64,000 bases of DNA, taken from Acuticoccus yangtzensis. Lineage in GTDB: Bacteria; Pseudomonadota; Alphaproteobacteria; Rhizobiales; Amorphaceae. The notes under the pieces are model-generated. The model searched no databases. It saw only the letters and a program-made list of their open reading frames with translations, and was not told the DNA's origin. The stretch is from positions 186,001 to 250,000 of the forward strand of contig NZ_MJUX01000006.1 in assembly GCF_001927245.1 (NCBI RefSeq). Direction: 5' to 3'. The position numbers and the translations under genes are program-made. Within the stretch, counting starts at the first letter, position 1; every line of letters begins with the position of its first letter. Below, one piece after another: positions 47,101-54,800 of this stretch.

Positions 47101-48855
47101 CTCGCCGGGGAAGACGAAGGCGAGCTTGCCGGGCGTATCCCCGTCCGAGCCGTAGATGCCCGAGCGGACCTGGAAGCGGGTGCGCCCGCCCTCGATGCGT
47201 CCGCGCGCCTTGCCGAGACGGTCGGCCAGCTCAGCGGTGGAGGTGGCGACGATGGCGAGCCGCACCGGCCCCACCTTGGCGTAACGCTCTGCGCAGCCCT
47301 TGGCGATGCCGCCGAGGGGCTCACCGGCGAGCGGCCCGGTGACGGCCGCCGTCAGCTCGTCGATCCGCGCCAGGAGCTCGTCGCGCGTTTCGCCCGCAAG
47401 GATGACGAGTTCCACCGGCCAGAAGGTCGGCCGCGGCGGCTTCGCCTCGTTCTCGGGCGACTCTTCCAGGACGCAGTGCGAGTTGATACCGCCGAAGCCG
47501 AAGGCGTTGACGCCCGCCCGGCGCGGCTGGCGGCGCGACTGGATCCACGGCCGCATCTCGGTGTTCACGTAGAGCCGCGACTGCTCGATGCCGATGGAGC
47601 CGGACGGCTCGGGGCACAAGGTCGGCGGGATGGTGCGGTGGTAGAGGGCGAGCGTGGTCTTGATCATCGCCGCGATGCCCGCCGCGGGGATGCAGTGGCC
47701 GATCAGCGACTTCAGCGCTCCGAGTGCGATCTCCGGCACCTCGCGCCGCTTGGCGCCGAACACCTCGCGCAGCGCCGACACCTCTGTCTGATCGCCGAGC
47801 GGGATACCGGTGCCGTGCGCCTCGATCAACGTCACCGTGTCCGGCGACACGCCCGCGTCCTTGTAGGCTCTGCGGATGGCGGCGATCTCACCCTCCAGCC
47901 GCGGCGCCAGAAGGCCGGAGCCCTTGCCGTCCGACGACTGGCCGAGCCCCTTGATGACGGCGTAGACCGTGTCCCCGTCGCGCACCGCATCGTCGTAGCG
48001 CTTCAACACCACGGCGCCGACGCCTTCCGACAGCAGCGTCCCGTCCGCATCCTCGGAGAAGGGGGTGACGGACGAGGTCTTGGACAGGGCGTCGAGCTGG
48101 GTGAACACCATGTTCACCTCGGCCGGGATGGCGCCGTTGGCCCCGCCGGCGATCATCATGTCCGACCGCCCGGCGCGCAGCTCCTCCACCGCCGAAAGGA
48201 CGGCGAGCAGCGAGGACGAGCAGGCCGCGTCGAGGATGTAGTTCGGCCCGCGCAGGTCCAGCCTGTTGGCGATGCGCCCGGTCATCACGTTGGGGACGAG
48301 GCCCGGCGCGGTGTCGGCGTTGAACGGCGGCAGATGGTCGAGCAGAACGTCGCGCAGCTTGCCGAGCGCATCCTCCGGCACGTCCGGCAAGAGGGCGCGC
48401 ACCAGGTCGACGGTCTGGTCCAGCACCACGCCGTGCTGCACCACGTTGGCGTTGCCGCGGTGCAGGTAGGTGGAGTGGCCGAGGATGATGCCGGTCGTCT
48501 CGTGGTCGTAGCCGGTGAGGTAGCCGGCATCCTCCAGCGCGTCACGCGCCACCTTGAGGGCGAGGAACTGGTCCGGCTCCGACCCGTCGACCGAGTTCGG
48601 CATGATGCCGAGCGCGGCCGGGTTGACGCGGCAGAGGTCGCCCAGGAAGCCGCCCGCCGCGGAGGTGATGTGCGTGGTGGAGTCCGAGGAGAGGTAGCGG
48701 TCCGCCTCCCACTCGGCCACCGGCTGGCGGATCGCGACGTGCTTGTCGCAGATGTTCTTCCAGAACTGGGCCGGACCGTCGGCGCCCGGAAAGACGCAGC
48801 CCATGCCGATGATGGCAATATCTCGTGTGCGGTCAGCCTGGCCAGCGTCGGCCAT
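44173..48855 (-). CDS. Iterative lipid/polyketide synthase: KS-AT-DH-PPTase
   Basis: The 1560-residue protein contains four parts. A ketosynthase (about 8-465) has active Cys in DAACSSSLLAV near 212 and His motifs EAHGTGIPLGD near 345 and SLIGHCIPAAG. An acyltransferase (about 575-885) has VVGHSSGEHAALYEAGVL near 679 and an unusual RPYHTSLF where malonyl enzymes have HAFH. A double-hotdog dehydratase-like part (about 1030-1310) has LPVVPMAVTMEMMAEAA and NPALLDQVGHV. A C-terminal 4'-phosphopantetheinyl transferase (about 1340-1560) has GIDLE near 1458 and WCAKEAAAKCLG near 1500. It thus corresponds to parts of PfaB, PfaC and PfaE in one chain, but has no ACP or chain-length-factor KS. It lies 39 bases after the larger synthase; GGAGAG precedes its ATG. 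Confidence 0.9.
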   Translation of the reverse strand: MADAGQADRTRDIAIIGMGCVFPGADGPAQFWKNICDKHVAIRQPVAEWEADRYLSSDSTTHITSAAGGFLGDLCRVNPAALGIMPNSVDGSEPDQFLALKVARDALEDAGYLTGYDHETTGIILGHSTYLHRGNANVVQHGVVLDQTVDLVRALLPDVPEDALGKLRDVLLDHLPPFNADTAPGLVPNVMTGRIANRLDLRGPNYILDAACSSSLLAVLSAVEELRAGRSDMMIAGGANGAIPAEVNMVFTQLDALSKTSSVTPFSEDADGTLLSEGVGAVVLKRYDDAVRDGDTVYAVIKGLGQSSDGKGSGLLAPRLEGEIAAIRRAYKDAGVSPDTVTLIEAHGTGIPLGDQTEVSALREVFGAKRREVPEIALGALKSLIGHCIPAAGIAAMIKTTLALYHRTIPPTLCPEPSGSIGIEQSRLYVNTEMRPWIQSRRQPRRAGVNAFGFGGINSHCVLEESPENEAKPPRPTFWPVELVILAGETRDELLARIDELTAAVTGPLAGEPLGGIAKGCAERYAKVGPVRLAIVATSTAELADRLGKARGRIEGGRTRFQVRSGIYGSDGDTPGKLAFVFPGEGAQYQSMLAEIMGPFPEARRWFDFWDGLYGDARGFRPSESVFPPPTFVGSDAKDELDRALFGLEMGSESAFIASRALSAVAAKLGLSPDCVVGHSSGEHAALYEAGVLGAEGWDELESRILELNTLYKAIEESTTIAGGALLTIGGLAREKVHALAGEADDVHVALDNCPQQTVLYGQRKELDKIVAEAGKESALCAFLPFDRPYHTSLFAPVADMVRGIYEKLDFAAPSMPVYSCASAEPMPNLPEEIRSLAALQWQSKVRFTETVEQMYADGVRTFVELGPSANLTGFIENTLTGKDVLAVAFGSRRRSSLVQLMHSLGRLWVSGVGVEVGALFEGRRFGPSDVATDRGKRRPEKIIQNTLPIVRLPDEAIAELRAAMFPAGAPRVAAAPVSESVDEDVPAEAPPSRAPLPAGAYPFLQRLSVNDARRLVAECDLDLTRDAFLRHHVLYAMEVSDIDRDLCALPVVPMAVTMEMMAEAAAALTRGMMPVRLEKVRAYNWVALDEGARTIGIEATRLSDQQNGHGTEAVVVVRVVDQSGGPLVEGNVVLSAAPAVPEGVAVTPLEEPQWPVWRDEDLYRTGMFHGPLFQGIASLHSWDHTGLDAIMADTPLDGFFTPGARPQFILNPALLDQVGHVTAFWIAQGMGTDFSSFPSRIDVIELFDAGREDTAGALMSGRLGFEEGDGTNYLTGDFVCIAADGAPILRIRGWRDRFFDVPHTYYRARWQPRDEFYGHEASDLFAALPEDALVWEVPAFPQGFLDDAGGIWRRVLAHTVLSKDERAEWHEFAGKPRRADEWLLGRVALKEAVRGWYMRHMNMAVLPADVVIRVDPHGKPFVDAEGLAILGAVPEVSVAHVAGQTVAVAAPPGVPVGIDLEVFGRVEPSDVMAAGFSDAERRYMSELGAHGEVDVLQAWCAKEAAAKCLGTGLNGQPTAFGLHLLDPEAGAAAIVAPDGSEVEVCLGLGETSVVAVAYL

Positions 48856-48894
48856 CGTACTCTCCGATGTCGCTCAGGGTGTTGAGGCGCGGGG

Positions 48895-51800
48895 TCAGAC
48901 CCGCACCTCGCCGTCGTAGCCGCGGAAGCGGTTGAGGGCTTCGCTGGAGGTGGACTCCAGCTCGTCGATCACCATCACCGTGCGCCCGTCCGCGTCGAGG
49001 ATGAAGACCTCGCTGGAGAGGGCCGGCGCCTCCACATCCTGGCGGACGTGAAGCACCATCCGTGCCGGAGCACCCGCCCCGGCGAAGCGGCGCACGGGGC
49101 CGATGCGGTTGGGCAGTGCCGGCGCGCCGCGGTGGGCGATGGACCACACCCACGCGAGTTGCGCCGCGGTGTCGATCAGCGAGGGATCGAACAGCCAGGC
49201 GGCGCCCGGTGCACAGATGGCGACGAACTGGTCACCCGGCCCGCGCGAGACGATGTCGGCGACGATGCCGGTCTCGTCCATGCCCACCAGCGCCGTCATG
49301 GCCTGGAAGCAGGGGCCGTGGAACAGCATCTCGCGATAGACCTGATGCGCCGTGATGGTGGCGGAGCGCGGGTCGATGGGGAGGTCCATCACCTCCGCCT
49401 CGGGGAGCCGGTCGGCGAGCTTCAGCGCGGCACTATAGTGCAGCGCGCCCTTCTCACCGGCGGACTTGATGCGCACCGCTGCGTTGAAGCCGGAGGCGTC
49501 GCCATGCTCGGAGGCGAGCACGGTGATCTCCACCGGGGCGGGCTTGTCGCCTTCCAGGCGCAGGCCCTTCAGCGCCCGCACGTCGCTGACTTCGACGATC
49601 TCCCAGCCGGGGAAGACCATCGCCCCCGCTTCGGCCGCCATCTCCAGCCCGCAGGCGGCGGGAAGGACGGGCGCGCCGTCGATCCTGTGCTGGTCCAGAT
49701 AGAGGTCGTGCGCCAGCGACAGGGTGCGCGTCAAAAGGCGTCCGCCGCGCGCGCCCTCGGTGTTGGTGACGCCCGGCAGCATCGGCAGCGCGGACGCGTC
49801 GCCTTTGCCGACGACCTCCGCCGCCACGGCCGAGGCGAGCAGCGCCGACTGGTCGGTCTCGTGCTTCTCCCACGGCCCCTCGCCGAAGACGACCTCGACC
49901 ATGTCGGTCGGCGCCTTCAGGATCTCGTCGCGGCAGGCCTCGGCGCCGCCGGCGGGCTCCACCAGGATGACGCCCTTGCCCTCAAACTTGCGGCGCGTCT
50001 CGTCCGACACCATGCCGGGGCCGTGGCGCGTGCCCGCCCAGGGACCCCAGTTGGCCACCGCCACCTTCACCGTGTCCGGCCACAGAGCGCGGAACTGCAG
50101 GCCGAGCCGGTTCAAAAGCTCGTTGGCGGCGGAATAGTCGGACTGGCCGGCATTGCCGTAGCGTCCGGCGACGGACCCGAACATGACGAAGAATTTCAGG
50201 CTTTTGGGGTCGATCGCGCGGGCCATGGCGAGAGCGCCGAGGATCTTCGTCTCGACCACGCGCAGCCAGCTCTCGGCGTCCTTCTCCACCAGCAGCCGGT
50301 CCTCGATCACACCGGCGCCGTGGATGATGCCGTCGACCCGGCCGAGGTCGCGGTAGAGGTCTTTCACCATGCGCGTCAGGGCTTTGGGGTCCTGCGCATC
50401 GGCGATGCGGTATTCGATCGTCACCCCCGCCGCCTTGAACTCGGCGAGGTTGGAGAGGATCTCGCGGTCGCGCAGGATGGCGCGCGCCTGGCGCTCCACC
50501 AAGGCGGGCTTCAGCGGTTCCTTCTTGGCCTTCGCGTCGGCGATGATGGCGCCGCGCAGGTCCGCCAGCGTCTTGGCCGCGGGGAAGCGATCCGCGTCCT
50601 GCGTCGGCAGCGGCGAGCGGCCGACGATGACGAAGGTCACCCCGTCCTTGGCGATGGCGTGCAGCGCCTCGGCGGTGATGCCGCGCGCCCCGCCTGTGGC
50701 GACGACGACGGCGCCTTTGGGAAGCGCGTCGCGGTCCGCGACGTCCGGCACGTCCTGCGCGACGGAGCGGAAGATGGTGCGGGTGCCTTCGGGATAGCCC
50801 ACCTCGATGCGCCCGCCCGGCAGGCGAAGCTCCTCGAAGACGATGCGGGCCGACAGCTCCTTGGCGGCCTTCGGGTCGAGGTCGATCGCCTTGGTGGCGG
50901 CGTTCGGCCACTCCTCCTTGGCGCTCTTGGCAAGGCCGGTGCCGCCGCCCGACAGGCGCAACGCCGTCGCCGCCAGATCGCGCCCGAAGCGCCCGCCGAG
51001 GCCGGAGACCAGCACCACACGCCCGCCGTCCGCCAGCGAGGCGCCGAACTTGCGCAGCGTCTGGTGCGGGAAGAGCTCGTTGCGCAGAAGCTCGTTGCGC
51101 CATTGGGACGGGTCGCTGTCCGCCTCGAGCCGCGCTGCGGAGAGCGGAGCGAGGTGGACGAAGCCGACCACCGGGGCGGCCGGATCCGGCGTCAACGCCT
51201 CCAGTGCCTTGAGGTCGGGCTGGATGAGGCGCGCGGTTCCGCCCGCCTCCTCGATGAGGGCGGCAACCTTGCGGGCGACCCCGCCGCCTGCGTCCTCGGA
51301 GATGAGGTAGGTCCCCTTCGGCAGCGCATAGGCCGCCGAGGGGCCGATCGGTTCAGCAAATTCCATGATGACATACCGAGACGGACGGGCGGATGCCGGG
51401 GCCGCCACAGGGGTAGAGGGCTTGTCCGCCTCGGTTAAATCAAAAGGGGCTGTGGCTCCTTGGGCGCCCGCACCGATGCGATCGGCGAGGGTGTCCAGAA
51501 TGCCGTTGAGGGTCTTCTGCGCGTTGAGCGCCTCACCGAGGTCGGCGACGTTCGGCTGAACGCCCGCGGGCAGACCCTTCAGAAGCGCGCCGACGATCTC
51601 GACCCGCTTGATAGAGTCGATGCCGAGGTCGGCCTCGAGGTTCTGGTCCATGTCGAGCATGTCGCGCGGGTAACCGGTGCGATCCTCGACCACGGTGAGC
51701 AGGATCTCGGAGATCTGCGCGCGGCCGAGATTGTCGCTGGCCGCGGGGGCGGCGGCAGCGGCAGGCGCAGCGACCGGGGCTGCGGGCGCCGGAGCGGCCG

Positions 51801-54800
51801 CAACGGCGGCGGGCGCCGGACGAGGCGCTTCGGCGACACCGGCGCCGTTGGCCGCGCCATTGGCATAGGCCGCGCCGTTGCCGTTCGCATAATGGCCGTT
51901 GCCGTTGGCGTAGTGGCCGTTGCCGTTCATGACGGGCGCCGGGGCCTCCGCGGCGGGAGCCGGAGCCGCGATGCGGGTCGCCGGACGGGCGCCGCCTTGC
52001 GGGCGGGCCGGCAGACGGGCCGGTTCGCGGGCCATTTCGCGGGACGGGCGCGCGGGGAGCGCGGCCGGCTGCTGCGTCATGGATGCGGCCACGTCGGCAC
52101 CGCCGAGATAAGCCAGCATCACGCCTTCCTGGACATCCAGGAAGCGTTGCATCGTCGCCTGGAATTCGGCGAGCGACGCGTCGTGCGCGGTCGTTCGCGT
52201 CGGATCAACCATTCGAGCTCTCTCCTTATTCAAGATGCCTCTACGAGCCGCCCTGGGGGCCGCGGCCCTGGCCGTCATCGTGCGATTCTCCTGGGGTTGG
52301 CCGCTGTCAGGCCGCGCCGCCCCCGCCGTTTCTGCCGAGCCGTTGAGCCCGTTATGTGCCGGAGCATCCGCCCCGTTCGTCGCGGGGTCATGGGCCCCGT
52401 TCGTCGTCGCGGCGGCCGGTTGGCCCGCCGCAAGGTCGGATGCCGGTGCCGCGGCACCCTGGTGACGCGCCGCCACCATCGCCTCGGCTTCTTCCAGCGT
52501 GAGGACCGGCAGCGGCGGGGTGCCGTAGGGGCGCGCGCCGGAGCCGTTCAACAGCCACATGTGCTTCGCCGGCGCCTTGGTGCGGGCGATCGGCTTCATG
52601 TCCATGGCGAGCGGGCGGCAGTCGCGCCCGGCCCACAGCCGCTCGAGGTCGACGGCGACACCTTCCGCCATCAAGGCACCGACCGCGCGAAGGAGGCCGT
52701 CGAGCGTACCCTCGCCGCTGTCCAGCGTCACCGAGCGGTGCGGCCGGTCGCCCAGCACCTTCTTGACCATGTTGGCGTGCGCAGGCTTCGGCCCGACCGA
52801 GAGGAAGATGCGCGCACCCGCCTCGTACATCGCCTCGATCTCGGCCACGAACTCGACCGCCGAGGAGAGATGGATGCCCATCGCTTCGGCGATGGTCGCG
52901 GGGTCCGCGTCGTGCGGTTTGCCGGTGCGGTTGGAGTAGACCGGGAAGGCCGGCGCGGCGAGCGGCATCGCGCCGATGTGCTGCGCGAGACGCGCCCCCG
53001 CCTTCGCGATGATCGGCGAGTGGAAGGCCGCGCCCACCGGGATCTTCTGCGCCTGCAGGCCCGCCTTCTCCATCGCCGCCAGCGCCGCATCGATGCCCGC
53101 CTTGGAGCCGGACAGCACGGTCTGGTCCGGCGCGTTGTGGTTGGCGATCCACACGTCCGCGACGCCCTTCAGCGCGGCGGCGACGTCGGGCTTGTCGGCC
53201 CGCACGGCGGCCATGGTGCCGAGGTCGCCGCCTTCGCCGGCCTCGATCATCAGCCGCCCGCGCATCTCCGACACGTCGAGGAGTTGGGCAAGATCGAACA
53301 CGCCCGCCGCATAGAGCGCGACGAACTCGCCGTAGGAGTGACCGGCGGCCATGTCGGCACAGATGCCGAGCGCCTTCATGAGGTTGAGAAGCCCCGCCTC
53401 GACCGCGCCCAGCGCTGGCTGGGCGATGTCGGTGCGGGTCAGGCGCGCCATGGCGGCCTTGCGGGTCTCGTCGTCGTAGGTGGCGCGGGCGAAGACGGTG
53501 CGGCTGAGCCGTCCGCCGGGGACGCCCTTGGCCTCCATCGCCTCGGCCAGCACCGTGTCGGCCTTTTCCAGCCCCGCGCGCGTCTCCTCGAAGAGCAGCG
53601 CCAGCTCGCGGAACATGCCGACATATTGGCTGCCCTGGCCGGGGAAGACGAAGGCGGTCTTGCCGCCGTCCGCCAGCGGCGCCTCGGAGAAGGACGCGGC
53701 CGGGGCGAGCGGGCCGCCGGACGCCAGCGCCTCGGCGAGCGCGGCGATGGCGGCATGGGGATCGGCGCGGCCGTCCACCACCAGCGTTGCGGTGACGCCC
53801 TTGGCGGGGAGCTTGCGGGCGAGCGTCACGGCGAGATCGCGCACCAAGGGCGCGTTGCCGAAGATGCGGTCCGCGGTCTGCTTCACGCTGGCGGCCAAGG
53901 CGGCCCGGTCCGGCGCGCGCCAGACGAGCAGCTCGTGGCTCCACGTCTCGCGCGGTGCGGGCGCCGGAGCGAGGCTGTCATATTCCTCCACGGTGACGTG
54001 GAAGTTGGTGCCGCCGAAGCCGAAGGCCGACACGCCCGCGCGGCGCGTCTCCCCCTCGCGCACCAGCCAGGGGAGCGCGTCGTCGACGATGTAGAGCGGC
54101 GCGTCCTCGGCGGTCAGCGTCGGGTTCGGCTTGTCGAGATAGCCGTGGGGCGGCAGCGTCTTGTGGTAACAGGCGAGCGTCGCCTTCATCAGCCCGGCGA
54201 TGCCCGCCGCGGCCTTCGTGTGGCCGATCAGCGCCTTCACCGAGCCGATCGCATGCTCACCCTGCGGCGATCCGCCGACCTCGTCGATGGCGCGGCTCAC
54301 GGTGGTCAGCTCGGCGGTGTCGCCGGCGACGGTGCCGGTGCCGTGCGCCTCGAACAGGCCCACGGTCTGCGGCGAGTAGCCGGCCATGTCGTAAGCACGG
54401 CGCAGCGCGCGGATCTGCCCGTCCGGGTGCGGCGCGGTCATCGACTTGGCGCGCCCGTCCGACGAGCCGGCGACGCCTTTGATCACGCCATAGATGCGGT
54501 CGCCGTCACGCTCGGCGTCGGCAAGGCGCTTCATGGCGACAATGGCGATGCCCTCGGAGATCGCGATGCCGTCGGCACCGGAGTCGAAGGTGCGGCAGCG
54601 ACCACGCGGCGAGAGCGCCTGCGTCTTGGAGAAGCAGAGATAGCCGAACGGGCCCTGCACGGTGTCGACACCGCCGGCGATCACGCAGTCGGAGCGCCCG
54701 GTCTCCAGCTCGAGGACGCCTTGATAGACGGCGGTCAGCGAGGAGGCGCAGGCCGCGTCCACGGTGTAGTTGACGCCGCCGAAGTCGAGCCGGTTGGCCG

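Noticed and set aside
51820-51930. Possible CRISPR-like short repeats in the large synthase
   Set aside because: The repeats are in-frame Asn-Gly codon repeats in a protein linker, with no spacers or cas genes.
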